DNA from: JALZVT01 sp964634815
GTDB lineage: Bacteria > Pseudomonadota > Gammaproteobacteria > Pseudomonadales > Azotimanducaceae
Length of the DNA stretch: 64,000 bases
Direction: 5' to 3'
NCBI GenBank assembly: GCA_964634815.1
Contig: CAZWMD010000011.1
Span: 1 to 64,000, forward strand
The translations under genes and the position numbers were made by a program. Shown here piece by piece: positions 53,059 through 61,728 of the stretch (its first letter is position 1; every line of letters begins with the position of its first letter). A model generated the notes under the pieces. It was not told where the DNA came from. It saw nothing but the letters and a program-made list of their open reading frames with translations, and did not search any database.

Positions 53059-54471
53059 ATGACCCAACCTTATCCAGATCACCCTCAGCTTCGGGGAAAT
53101 TACGCACCCCTACGTATGGAATGCGAGTTGAACGACGTCATCATTACGGGGGAAATGCCGGCGGATTTGGATATCAGCTACTACCGCAATGGGCCTGATC
53201 CCCAGTTCACCCCACGCGGCGACTATCACTGGTTTGGCGGCGACGGAATGCTGCACCTGTTCAACATTTCGGGGGGGCGGGTTGGCTATCGCAACCGCTG
53301 GGTGCGGACAACAAAATTTGAGATGGAGCGCGAGGCCGGTGAGGCGCTGTTTAATCCCATGAACCCAATGGCCAATGACGAGCGTACCCACGGAGTTGAG
53401 ACCAATGGGCTTGCCAATACCAATGTTGTGTTTCACGGCGGCAAGTTGTTGGCTTTGGAAGAAGGTCACGAACCCTTTGCGCTTGACCCGGTGACGCTTG
53501 AGTCTCTTGGTCCACACAGCTTTGATGGCAAATTTTCCGGTCCGATGACCGCGCACCCGAAGATCGATCCAGAGACCGGCGAAATGCTGTTCTTTGGGTA
53601 CATGGCAGCAGGGCCGTTTACGCCGCAAATTTCATATCAGGTTGTCGATGCGCAGGGTAATCTGACTCGTTCTGAAATGATTGAGGCTCCTTATCCGGCA
53701 ATGGTCCATGATTTCATAGTGACCAAAGAACACGTGGTGTTTCCGATCTTTCCACTCACTGGGTCGCTTGAACGGGCGATGAAAGGCGAAGCGCCCTTTG
53801 CCTGGGAGCCCGACAAGGGGACTCACATTGGTGTTATGCCGCGAAGTGGCGGTGCCGGTGATGTGCGCTGGTTTGAAACAGACCCCTGCTTTGTCTTTCA
53901 CCCGATGAATGCCTTCTCTGACGGCACCACATTGCGTGCACATGTTATGCAGTTTGAAGAGGCGCCCCTGTTTCCCCATGTTGATGGCAGCAAGCCAGAT
54001 CGTGAGAAAGCCAATGCGCGCCTGTGTGAATGGGAAATTGATCTGGCTGCTAACAGCAACGGCGTGAAGCAGACTTATCTAGACGACATAACCGGCGAGT
54101 TCCCCCGGCTGGATGAGCGTTTTGCGGGTTTAGACTATCGACACGGCTACTACGCAGCGTCCACAACCAGAAACGGTGGGGATGGCTTCAACTCCATCGT
54201 GCATCAAGATTTCTCGAACGGAACTGCCCGGCGTTTTGATTTGCCGGAAGGGGACTACACAGGGGAACCTGTATTTGTGCCGAGGTCAAAAGACTCAGCC
54301 GAAGGCGAGGGATACCTGGTGAGTCTGCTTTATCGTGGGGCTGAGAACCGCAGTGATTTGGCGGTCTTTGATGCGGAAAACCTGAGCGATGGGCCGTTGG
54401 CGTTAGCCAACCTGCCGCATCGCGTACCTTTCGGTTTCCATGGTAACTGGCGGCAAAACCAGAGTACCTAG
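53059..54471 (+). CDS. Carotenoid cleavage oxygenase family protein
   Basis: Non-heme iron dioxygenase of the RPE65/lignostilbene family, 470 residues; cleaves a carotenoid, stilbene or related alkene. The four iron-binding histidines are visible in MTAHPKID, MVHDFIVT, VFHPMNAF and, at the C-terminus, VPFGFHGNW. Other family marks: RNGPDPQFTPRGDYHWFGGDGM. No signal peptide. No carotenoid genes are nearby, and the substrate is unknown; related bacterial enzymes often act on aromatic alkenes. Convergent with the DUF1223 gene (four bases between stops). Confidence 0.93.
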   Translation: MTQPYPDHPQLRGNYAPLRMECELNDVIITGEMPADLDISYYRNGPDPQFTPRGDYHWFGGDGMLHLFNISGGRVGYRNRWVRTTKFEMEREAGEALFNPMNPMANDERTHGVETNGLANTNVVFHGGKLLALEEGHEPFALDPVTLESLGPHSFDGKFSGPMTAHPKIDPETGEMLFFGYMAAGPFTPQISYQVVDAQGNLTRSEMIEAPYPAMVHDFIVTKEHVVFPIFPLTGSLERAMKGEAPFAWEPDKGTHIGVMPRSGGAGDVRWFETDPCFVFHPMNAFSDGTTLRAHVMQFEEAPLFPHVDGSKPDREKANARLCEWEIDLAANSNGVKQTYLDDITGEFPRLDERFAGLDYRHGYYAASTTRNGGDGFNSIVHQDFSNGTARRFDLPEGDYTGEPVFVPRSKDSAEGEGYLVSLLYRGAENRSDLAVFDAENLSDGPLALANLPHRVPFGFHGNWRQNQST

Positions 54472-54475
54472 GCTG

Positions 54476-55300
54476 TTAAAGCAATCCGCCTAGCGCCTGA
54501 ACCGGTGTGCCGTTGTGGTCAACTACCCAGGCAGCAAGGGCTGGCTGAGCAGTGATTCTGGGATCAAGTTTGAACTCAGCGCGCAGGCTATTGTTGTCAG
54601 TGCGTTGCAGTTTTGCAGCATCGAGGTGCAAAACAACAAAGTCGTGGTCGAGCTTCCTGCCTGCATTCTCGCCCCTTTGGATTGCGTTGCTTAGGTTGTT
54701 GCCGAGAACAGCAACAAAGGCCTGATCAATCTGATCAGCGGTGCCGGGAGCGGGCTGGTAGCTTAAAGCCCAGCGATCATTGCCAATATCTTCTAATTGC
54801 AGATTGCCCGCCGCTGGGCTGCGTTCGCTGGCTGCGGTGAATGCAGCGTCGATACTCTGTACCGTGTTGCGCCGCCAGCTGCGGAATTCCTGGCCATCAC
54901 GAAACACGCCTGGGGTATACACACCTGAGTTGGCGCGTTGAGCAACCTGGCGCTGTCGGGTGTCAAATTTGCGTTGGGCAAAGCGATCTGGCCATCCCAG
55001 TCGGTCCCAGTAGCTAACGTGGAAGGCAACCGGAACAACGTTTTCCCACAGCGCTTCGCCTTCCTTAAGGCTAGTGAGCCATCGATCTGCGGGAGGGCAG
55101 CTGCTGCAACCCTCTGAGGTGTACAATTCTATGAGGCTGACTTTTTTCTCGCCGCTTTCAAAGCGCGTGGCGCTGGCTTCGGTGTCAGTGGCGCCGACAC
55201 CCTTTAGAGTGCCGAGAAGAGTAACCACCAGTCCTCCGATAACCAGTGCTTTCAGCGTCTTGGGTGAACGAGTGAGTTTGCTTAAAAACAGGCTGTTCAT
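54476..55300 (-). CDS. DUF1223 thioredoxin-like exported protein
   Basis: Periplasmic protein of the DUF1223 family, thioredoxin fold, role unknown. N-terminal signal or anchor (TLKALVIGGLVVTLLGTLKG, residues ~14-33), then the family motif ELYTSEGCSSCPPADRWL with a CSSC active-site-like pair, FHVSYWDRLGWPDRFA, and the end AAWVVDHNGTPVQALGG. ATG 55300 follows AAGGA by nine bases; longer in-frame starts at 55321 and 55375 lack this. 274 residues. Encoded divergently from a two-component system and possibly controlled by it. Confidence 0.87.
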   Translation of the reverse strand: MNSLFLSKLTRSPKTLKALVIGGLVVTLLGTLKGVGATDTEASATRFESGEKKVSLIELYTSEGCSSCPPADRWLTSLKEGEALWENVVPVAFHVSYWDRLGWPDRFAQRKFDTRQRQVAQRANSGVYTPGVFRDGQEFRSWRRNTVQSIDAAFTAASERSPAAGNLQLEDIGNDRWALSYQPAPGTADQIDQAFVAVLGNNLSNAIQRGENAGRKLDHDFVVLHLDAAKLQRTDNNSLRAEFKLDPRITAQPALAAWVVDHNGTPVQALGGLL

Positions 55301-55570
55301 ACCGTTGATTCCTTGTTTCATTCCAGGGGTATACGGAGTTTCGACCAGCGTGTTCGACCGACGTTCAGCTGTCATTCTGTGATAATTTTGTGAGATTTGC
55401 TGCCCATTATGTGGTGCAAACAGGGCATAAGTGGCCCCTTTTGGCGGGCCAGCTCAAATACCAGGGTGAGATCACACAGCTCGATGAGATCTCAAGGCAG
55501 AATTAACAACCTGTGCGTATGGGCGCTATATCCAAAAACCCCATGACTGCAAAACCAGCGGAGGTGTTCC

Positions 55571-56302
55571 CTGAGCCTTGAAGACAAAAATGTTCTGGTC
55601 GTAGAGGATGATCCCAATATCGCGGATCTGTTGCGCCTGCATCTGGCAGATGAGGTGGCTGAGCTTGGCTTTGCTCAGGATGGTGAAGCCGGGCTTGAAG
55701 AGGCCCGGTCAGGCCGCTGGGATCTGCTGTTGCTCGATCTCCGCCTGCCACGCCTTTCGGGTCTGGACTTGTGCCGCACGCTGCGTGCTGAAGGGCACAC
55801 CGTGCCAATTCTTATGATGACAGCGAAATCCGGTGAGCTCGATCGAGTGCTTGGTCTGGAGATTGGTGCTGACGACTATATTACCAAACCTTTTTCGGTA
55901 ATTGAGTTGATGGCCCGCGTCCGAGCCCATCTGCGGCGCGCCGATTTGCAGGCAAGTAATTCCAGCGAACAACAAGAGATACCTGCTCTGGTACTGGGTG
56001 AGGTTGATATCGACCCGCGGACGCGACAGGTTAAGGTGCGCGGCGACTCGGTTGACCTCACTGCGAGAGAGTTCGATCTGCTAATGCATTTTGCGCGTCA
56101 TCCACAGCAAGTGTTTCGCCGCTCGCAGCTGCTTGATGATGTATGGGGATATGGACACGAAGGGTACGAGCACACGGTGAACGCGCATATTAATCGACTC
56201 CGGGCAAAAATTGAGAAAGACCCTCGCAAGCCTGAGCTCATTTCTACAGTCTGGGGCGTTGGTTACCGCTTTACCCCGCAAGTTAGCAGCGAGGTGATCT
56301 AA
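55571..56302 (+). CDS. OmpR-family response regulator, probable CTG start
   Basis: Receiver plus winged-helix regulator. The receiver needs the segment SLEDKNVLVVEDDPNIADLL, which holds the acidic pocket, but no ATG, GTG or TTG precedes it in frame. CTG 55571 does, with GGAGG six bases upstream; the TTG at 55631 would delete the first strand and the acidic residues. From CTG the protein has 243 residues: phospho-Asp in LLLLDLRLPRLSG, KPFSVIELMARV, and DNA-binding TAREFDLLMHFARHPQQVF and VNAHINRLRAKIE. It is followed three bases later by its kinase. A 12-codon ATG frame (55543-55581) overlaps the start. Confidence 0.88.
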   Translation: MSLEDKNVLVVEDDPNIADLLRLHLADEVAELGFAQDGEAGLEEARSGRWDLLLLDLRLPRLSGLDLCRTLRAEGHTVPILMMTAKSGELDRVLGLEIGADDYITKPFSVIELMARVRAHLRRADLQASNSSEQQEIPALVLGEVDIDPRTRQVKVRGDSVDLTAREFDLLMHFARHPQQVFRRSQLLDDVWGYGHEGYEHTVNAHINRLRAKIEKDPRKPELISTVWGVGYRFTPQVSSEVI

Positions 56303-56305
56303 AAG

Positions 56306-57778
56306 ATGGGACTTATTGGCCGACTATCGATCTTGACCTGTCTGACGCTTGTGCTGGGTTTTGTATTAACCCTGGGAGCGGGAGTTTGGTTCTTCGATCG
56401 CTATATGCTTGAGACAACCCAACGCATGTCACGCGAAATAGCGCCTCACATCGTGGACGATCTCGAGCTGTTTCGCGATGGCGCTGTGAACAAGTCACAG
56501 CTGAAAGAACTTGCTCACGACGCGATGGTGATTAATCCCAATATAGAAGTTTATGTGCTGGACCCCGACGGGGCAGTGCTTGGGCATGCCCTGCCTGAAG
56601 AAACGGTAGCGCCTGGAACGGTTGCCATCGATCCGGTACAGCAATTCCTAAGCGGAGATCATCGTTACCCATTATTGGGTGATGATCCGCGTTCTCAGGA
56701 ACAGAAAATTTTCAGCGCGGCTCGTATAGAACAAAACTCCGAACACGTTGGATTTGTCTATGTAGTTCTGCGCGGCCAGCTGTTTGGCAGTATGACTGAG
56801 CGCTTACGCAGCTCCTATGTTTGGCCGGTTGCGGCTATTGCGTTACTTGCGCTTATTACAATGATAGCGTTGCTGGCAATGCTTTTTCTGCGTTACACGG
56901 CCGCACCACTGCGGCGCCTCACTGATACTGTAGTGCGCACTGATATCAGTAACGCGGCAGACCTGCAAAAGCTGAGTGAATCGGGTTCTGACAGCCTCGC
57001 AGAGGTGCAAGCCTTGCGCACAAAATTAGCAGCTATGGCCGGCAGACTGGTAAGCCAGTATCAAGAACTCGATTCTGCAGATCAGTTGCGGCGGGAACTG
57101 GTGAGCAATGTTAGCCACGATTTGCGAACACCGCTCACCACGGTTCAGGGCTATCTGGAGACCTTGTTGCTGCGGGGTGACAAACTCTCTGATGAGGAGC
57201 GTAACGATTATCTGCAGCGAGCATTCAAGGGTAGTGAGCGGTTAGGCGATCTGGTGGCCAGTCTGTTTGAGCTTGCCAAACTCGATGCGGGAACCGATCT
57301 CACCAAAATGGAAGAGTGCTCGGTGGCTGAGGTGGCTCAAGATGTGGTTCAAGAGCTACAGATGACAGCGGAACAGAAAAATCTGCGTCTGGAACTTGAA
57401 GCCGATGCGCCCTGTTATGTTATGGCGGATATTGGCCTGTTGCAGCGCGTGTTTGAGAATCTGGTAGGCAATGCCGTTCGATATACGCCCAGCGGGGGCG
57501 ATGTTGTGGTGAGTGTCAGTCATGGTGATGGTCGGGTAAATGTGAGCGTCCGTGACACTGGTGTTGGTATTTCCAAGACGAACAGTGTTGATATTTTTGA
57601 CCGCTATCGTACGGTTTCTGATTCATCGGAACCTCTGCCTGAAGCAACAGGATTAGGGCTAGCAATCGTCAAGCGTATCCTTGAACTGCATAACAGTGCC
57701 ATTCACCTGAAGAGCGAACCTCGCGCAGGTAGTGAGTTCTGGTTTGATCTCCCTGAATTACGGCCATCTTTGAGCTAA
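56306..57778 (+). CDS. Membrane sensor histidine kinase
   Basis: 490 residues, partner of the preceding regulator. First helix ~7-30, periplasmic region ~31-165 (IEVYVLDPDGAVLGHALPEE is PAS/Cache-like), second helix VAAIALLALITMIALLAMLF, HAMP, phospho-acceptor NVSHDLRTPLTTVQGYLETL, and HATPase with ENLVGNAVRYTPSGG, DTGVGIS, and a G-box EATGLGLAIVKRIL. An arrangement like PhoR or BaeS, but the signal is unknown. ATG 56306 lies three bases after the regulator stop. Confidence 0.93.
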   Translation: MGLIGRLSILTCLTLVLGFVLTLGAGVWFFDRYMLETTQRMSREIAPHIVDDLELFRDGAVNKSQLKELAHDAMVINPNIEVYVLDPDGAVLGHALPEETVAPGTVAIDPVQQFLSGDHRYPLLGDDPRSQEQKIFSAARIEQNSEHVGFVYVVLRGQLFGSMTERLRSSYVWPVAAIALLALITMIALLAMLFLRYTAAPLRRLTDTVVRTDISNAADLQKLSESGSDSLAEVQALRTKLAAMAGRLVSQYQELDSADQLRRELVSNVSHDLRTPLTTVQGYLETLLLRGDKLSDEERNDYLQRAFKGSERLGDLVASLFELAKLDAGTDLTKMEECSVAEVAQDVVQELQMTAEQKNLRLELEADAPCYVMADIGLLQRVFENLVGNAVRYTPSGGDVVVSVSHGDGRVNVSVRDTGVGISKTNSVDIFDRYRTVSDSSEPLPEATGLGLAIVKRILELHNSAIHLKSEPRAGSEFWFDLPELRPSLS

Positions 57779-57833
57779 TTTTCACCCAAGTAGGCTATGA
57801 TCTTTTGTTGGTACAAAAGACAGAGCAAAGGCT

Positions 57834-58382
57834 ATGGAGCAATCCACCAACTACGATGATGTGAAGCAATACCGGCTTGATCCCGAACGGGAACAGGAGC
57901 TGATAAACAGCGCTGGTGAATGTGTTTTTATTTGGGCCAACAAGGCGGGACATCCTATCGGGGTCATTACGGCGTATGTTCCCGTAGATGGCAAAATCTG
58001 GATGACTGCAACTCGCGAGCGCGTTCGGATTAAGGCGATTGCTCGTGATGGTCGGTCATCTTGTGTGTTTACCAGCAAAGGCACCCATATGGGCGGTGGC
58101 AAGACGGTGACCTACAAAGGGCATACCGTTATTCATGACGATGACAGCACAAAGCGTTGGTTTTACGGGTTGCTAGCCAATGGCATGGCGAACCGCACAG
58201 ACGATGGCAATGAGTTCACCAAAAACCTGAAACCGGAATTGTTTGTGAAATTTCTCGACACGCCGGAGCGAATTGTTCTTGAATTCACGCCAGAGCTGTC
58301 GATTCCGTTTGACGGCGATAAGATGGCTCAGGGGACCGCCGCAGCCTATGCCCAGTTTGCCGCGGACGAATCCGCGAGCTAA
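57834..58382 (+). CDS. Pyridoxamine 5'-phosphate oxidase-like flavoprotein
   Basis: A 182-residue split-barrel protein of the PNPOx-like group; probably binds FMN, F420 or heme rather than making PLP. Shows GHPIGVITAYVPVDGKIWMTA, KAIARDGRSSCVFTS and VTYKGHTVIHDDD. No partner gene is evident. The LLM oxidoreductase at 36.7 kb is of a class that sometimes shares the F420 cofactor with such proteins, but no cofactor genes are seen. It begins 55 bases after the histidine kinase gene and may be read through from it. Confidence 0.83.
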   Translation: MEQSTNYDDVKQYRLDPEREQELINSAGECVFIWANKAGHPIGVITAYVPVDGKIWMTATRERVRIKAIARDGRSSCVFTSKGTHMGGGKTVTYKGHTVIHDDDSTKRWFYGLLANGMANRTDDGNEFTKNLKPELFVKFLDTPERIVLEFTPELSIPFDGDKMAQGTAAAYAQFAADESAS

Positions 58383-58402
58383 AACGCACTAGTCTGCAGG
58401 AC

Positions 58403-60013
58403 TTAGCCGGTAGGAAGAATGTTGAAGTCTACCGGTGCCCCTGGTCCGAGATCCAGACCGAGAAAGATCCACAGCATCATGAGTGCGACACCGCTGACCA
58501 GCATGAAAATCGAGTAAGGGATCATCATTGCGGTGAGGCTGCCCAGACCAAAGTCTGCCTGCCAGCGCTGGGCGAAAATCAAGATCAGCGGAAAGTACAC
58601 CATGAGCGGTGTAATGATGTTGGTTGCGCCATCTCCTACCCGGTAGGCGGCGGTAGCACCTTCCGGGCTAATCCCAAGCAGCATAAGCATGGGTACGAGT
58701 ACGGGTGCCAGCAGCGCCCATTTTGCACTCGCGGAGCCCACAAACAAGTTAAGCAGGGCGGCGAACAGAACGATTAAACCGAGCACGATCGTGAGTGGCA
58801 GGCCGCTGTTCTTGATCGCGTCAGCGCCGTGGACGGCGGAAATCAGACCCAGGTTCGACCAGTTAAACATCGCCACAAAATGCGCAGCGGTGAACGCGAG
58901 CACAAGATAGTAGCCCATGTCTTTCATTGATTCGCTGAGCATTTCAACCAGGGCTTTTTGATCTTTGATAGTTCCTGCGGCGCGCCCGTAAGCCCAGCCT
59001 GCAGCAAGAAACAGAATCATGAAGGCGGCAACCAGCGATCGGAAAAAAGGGTTCGCTTTCTGGTACCAGGCCATATCCTCGGTGCCTGGACCATCCAGCA
59101 GCAGAGGAGTACCAGGACCAAGCGTCATAAAGGCCCATGCTCCGATCACCACCAGCATTGCGATACCAGCCGAGCGCAATCCTTGCTGTTGTTGTTCGGT
59201 AAGTGCTGCATCTGTGGATTGATTTGCCGCATCTTGACCGTAGGTTTTTGCGTGCTCGCCTGATGGCTGCCAGACGCCGAGTCGTGGTTCGATAATCTTG
59301 TCGGTTACGAACCATATAATGGGCAAGTACAGACAAAGCAGTGCGACGATAAAGCTCCAGTTGCCGGCAATATTCATGCTCCAGGCGGTGTCTATGCCTG
59401 CACCATCTACGGCAGCTTCGGTCACACCAAACAGCAAGGCATCCAGCTGACCCGGCGCAATGTTGGCTGAGAAGCCACCCGAAACTCCTGCAAATGCAGC
59501 AGCGATACCAGCAAGCGGGTGTCTGCCTGCAGAGGCAAACAGGATCGCTGCTAATGGAATCAGCACAACGTACCCTGCGTCTGCGGCGTGATTTGACAGC
59601 ATAGCGACCAGGGCAACTACGGGAGTGAGCAGTGCTCTTGGCGCCCGACGTACAGCCTGGCGTATGCCTGCTGCAAACAGTCCGGAGCGCTCGGCAACAC
59701 CTGCTCCAAGCATGACAACCAGTACATAGCCCAGGGGATGAAAGTGTGTGAACGTCTTGGGCATATCTACCCATAGTCGCTGGATATTTTCTGGTGCCAA
59801 GAGACTCACCGAGGTGAGAAGCAATGGCGTGCCGTCTGCGTTGAGTTTGGTGGGGTGCCAGGCGGATACGCCGAGCAGGGAGCAAATGAGAGAAATCACG
59901 ACCAGCAACACAATGAGATAGAGAAACAGGAACACCGGATCTGGCAGTCGATTGCCGGTACGTTCTACCCAACCCAAAAATCCGGTATTTGCATCGTTGC
60001 TTGGTGTTGTCAT
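58403..60013 (-). CDS. AbgT-family transporter
   Basis: Inner-membrane transporter of the AbgT/MtrF family, known for uptake of p-aminobenzoyl-glutamate and, in relatives, export of sulfonamides. 536 residues with about 12 membrane segments; family marks VERTGNRLPDPVFLFLYL at the start, LSNHAADAGYVVLIPLAA, NLFVGSASAKWALLAPVLVP and VGDGATNIITPLMVYFPLIL. ATG 60013, preceded by GGAGCC, is chosen over an in-frame start at 60091. No amidohydrolase (abgAB) genes lie nearby. Confidence 0.92.
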   Translation of the reverse strand: MTTPSNDANTGFLGWVERTGNRLPDPVFLFLYLIVLLVVISLICSLLGVSAWHPTKLNADGTPLLLTSVSLLAPENIQRLWVDMPKTFTHFHPLGYVLVVMLGAGVAERSGLFAAGIRQAVRRAPRALLTPVVALVAMLSNHAADAGYVVLIPLAAILFASAGRHPLAGIAAAFAGVSGGFSANIAPGQLDALLFGVTEAAVDGAGIDTAWSMNIAGNWSFIVALLCLYLPIIWFVTDKIIEPRLGVWQPSGEHAKTYGQDAANQSTDAALTEQQQQGLRSAGIAMLVVIGAWAFMTLGPGTPLLLDGPGTEDMAWYQKANPFFRSLVAAFMILFLAAGWAYGRAAGTIKDQKALVEMLSESMKDMGYYLVLAFTAAHFVAMFNWSNLGLISAVHGADAIKNSGLPLTIVLGLIVLFAALLNLFVGSASAKWALLAPVLVPMLMLLGISPEGATAAYRVGDGATNIITPLMVYFPLILIFAQRWQADFGLGSLTAMMIPYSIFMLVSGVALMMLWIFLGLDLGPGAPVDFNILPTG

Positions 60014-60142
60014 CTTTGGCTCCGGGGTTGGGTAGACAGATTCCATGTAGCGATAGCCATTGTAGCTAGGTGGCTTTCGAAAAAGTAACATGTGTACGGA
60101 TGCAAACTCATGCGGTCATAGAACTAACAGGCGGACAAGGCG

Positions 60143-60901
60143 ATGGTTGCGAAGACAGAACGTGATTTTCAAGGTCTGCGGGCCGCAGGTCGGCTGGTTC
60201 GGCGTGTGTTCAATCAGATGAAAGAGGCAACTCGGCCTGGAATCAGTACCGCCGAACTCGACCAAATTGCACAGCGTGAGTTTAAGAGAGCAGGTGCTCA
60301 ATCAGCTCCAATGCTGTACTACGATTTTCCGGGTGCAACCTGCATCAGTGTGAATGAAGAGGCGGCTCATGGTATTCCCGGTCCCAGAGTACTTTGTGCC
60401 GGGGATATGATTAACATCGACGTGTCGGCAAAGCTTCGTGGCTATGTCGCCGATATGGGTGAGTCCTTTGTTGTACCGGGTGTGCCTGGGCATTCGCGGG
60501 GAACAGCATCACAGGAACAGATCTGTAGTGCTGTTCGCTGCGCCGTAGAAGACGCCGTGTCGGTTATTTATGCCGGTTGTTCTCTGAATGCCATTGGTGA
60601 GGTGGTGGCGCGTGTTGCCGATCGTATGGGCTATCAGATAGTGCGTAATCTGGGAAGCCATGGTGTTGGCCGATCGATCCACGAAGAACCCTCCTACGTG
60701 CCCTTTGATAATCCCCGTGAGGGGCGCCGTCTGGCTCTGGGTCAGGTGTTTACGATTGAGCCTTTCTTCACAACAGGTCGCGCCTGGGTGGACACCCAGG
60801 ACGATGGCTGGACCCTATCTGTCGCGCCCGGTGAGTTAGTCGCCCAGTACGAGGCCTCGGTCATTGTGGGGGCGCGACAAGCCCAGGTGATTACGGCTTG
60901 A
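60143..60901 (+). CDS. Methionine aminopeptidase, type I
   Basis: Removes the initiator methionine from nascent proteins. 252 residues; the five metal ligands are in NIDVSAKL (Asp), YVADMGES (Asp), GSHGVGRSIHEEP (His), FTIEPFF (Glu) and AQYEASVIV (Glu). The substrate-recognition His is in EEAAHGIPG. It stands apart from rpsB/tsf, where the main map gene usually lies, so it may be a second copy. ATG 60143 follows GGACAAGGCG. The stop overlaps a TTG of the next gene. Confidence 0.9.
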   Translation: MVAKTERDFQGLRAAGRLVRRVFNQMKEATRPGISTAELDQIAQREFKRAGAQSAPMLYYDFPGATCISVNEEAAHGIPGPRVLCAGDMINIDVSAKLRGYVADMGESFVVPGVPGHSRGTASQEQICSAVRCAVEDAVSVIYAGCSLNAIGEVVARVADRMGYQIVRNLGSHGVGRSIHEEPSYVPFDNPREGRRLALGQVFTIEPFFTTGRAWVDTQDDGWTLSVAPGELVAQYEASVIVGARQAQVITA

Positions 60902-60906
60902 GCGGC

Positions 60907-61584
60907 ATGACTGAAGGCGTGGACGAGAGCATGGACCAGAGCATGGAAGAGAACGAGAACGAGAACGAAAACGAAAACGAAAAGGTTGATCCAGAAGTCG
61001 CAGATGCCCGGCAACAAATTCTGGGTTTGATGGAAGGACGTTCTGTCGCGTCACTTAGGGAGGCTACCCGAGTGTACTGTGAGCGCTTTCCTGAATCTGC
61101 CTGGGGTTGGCTCATTTCGGTGCCAACCTTGATCGACCTGGGGCTCTACAAAGACGCGCAGCGCGCTTTGCGGAAGGCCAGTAAAGCGATTGTCTCAGAG
61201 AGCGATTCCCAGAACGAGGCGGTGTGTTCCTATTGGTCGTCGGTGCTTTATAAGGAACAGGGCAAACTAAAGCGTGCGCAACGCTGTATCGAAGAGGCGA
61301 TCGAGGTAGCACCCGAAGAAGGCGCCTATTGGGTTAGCTACGGTGAGATATTATTAAAGCGGGGCAAGCCTCGAAAAGCCCGCGCGGCTTATCTCGCGGC
61401 GGTTGAAATCAATGGTAGTGATATTGACGAAGCCTTCCTGAACCTGGCGTTGCTGCTGCGCTCGCAGCGCCGTTATGACGACGCGCTGAAGATGGTGCAA
61501 AGAGCGCTCGAAGTAGATCCGGATTATATGGAGGCGCATGCGTTGCGCCAGGATTTGGAATCAGTGTTGTCCGGAAGCTGGTAG
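60907..61584 (+). CDS. TPR protein with Glu-Asn repeat leader
   Basis: Scaffold-type protein of unknown role, about 225 residues. The first ~25 residues are acidic with an Asn-Glu repeat from a hexanucleotide DNA repeat (60951-60984). Helical TPR units follow: SYWSSVLYKEQGKLKRAQRC, YWVSYGEILLKRGKPRKARA, LNLALLLRSQRRYDDALKM, then VDPDYMEAHALRQDLE. ATG 60907 is used here; TTG 60898, overlapping the aminopeptidase stop, is also possible. Probably co-transcribed with that gene. No membrane segment. Confidence 0.78.
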   Translation: MTEGVDESMDQSMEENENENENENEKVDPEVADARQQILGLMEGRSVASLREATRVYCERFPESAWGWLISVPTLIDLGLYKDAQRALRKASKAIVSESDSQNEAVCSYWSSVLYKEQGKLKRAQRCIEEAIEVAPEEGAYWVSYGEILLKRGKPRKARAAYLAAVEINGSDIDEAFLNLALLLRSQRRYDDALKMVQRALEVDPDYMEAHALRQDLESVLSGSW

Positions 61585-61616
61585 AGCCCCAAGGGGATGG
61601 GCTAACATGGGCCGAT

Positions 61617-61693
61617 CGGCGTGTAGCGCAGTCTGGTAGCGCATCTGTCTCGGGGTCAGAGGGTCGGGAGTTCGAATCTCTCCACGCCGACCA
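61617..61693 (+). tRNA. proK: tRNA-Pro (anticodon CGG)
   Basis: Complete 77-base cloverleaf including the encoded CCA end: acceptor CGGCGTG/CACGCCG, D-stem GCGC with loop AGTCTGGTA, anticodon loop CTCGGGG giving anticodon CGG (reads CCG), and T-arm GTTCGAATC. Closely similar to the enterobacterial proline tRNA set. It lies between the TPR and beta-barrel genes with no other tRNA near. Confidence 0.95.
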
Positions 61694-61728
61694 ATCCTGT
61701 TTCTGCTGTTCACTTCAGGCTCTTCACC

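Noticed and set aside
55543..55581. 12-codon ATG frame before the response regulator
   Set aside because: Too short and without a ribosome site to call a gene; mentioned with the CTG start.
36687..58382. F420-dependent metabolism (LLM oxidoreductase plus PNPOx-like protein)
   Set aside because: The two genes are 20 kb apart and no F420 synthesis gene is present; flavin use explains both.
58944..59972. 342-codon open frame inside the AbgT transporter gene, same strand, other frame
   Set aside because: It is rich in Arg, Ser and Cys, without any domain pattern; it is a shadow of the high-GC transporter coding sequence.
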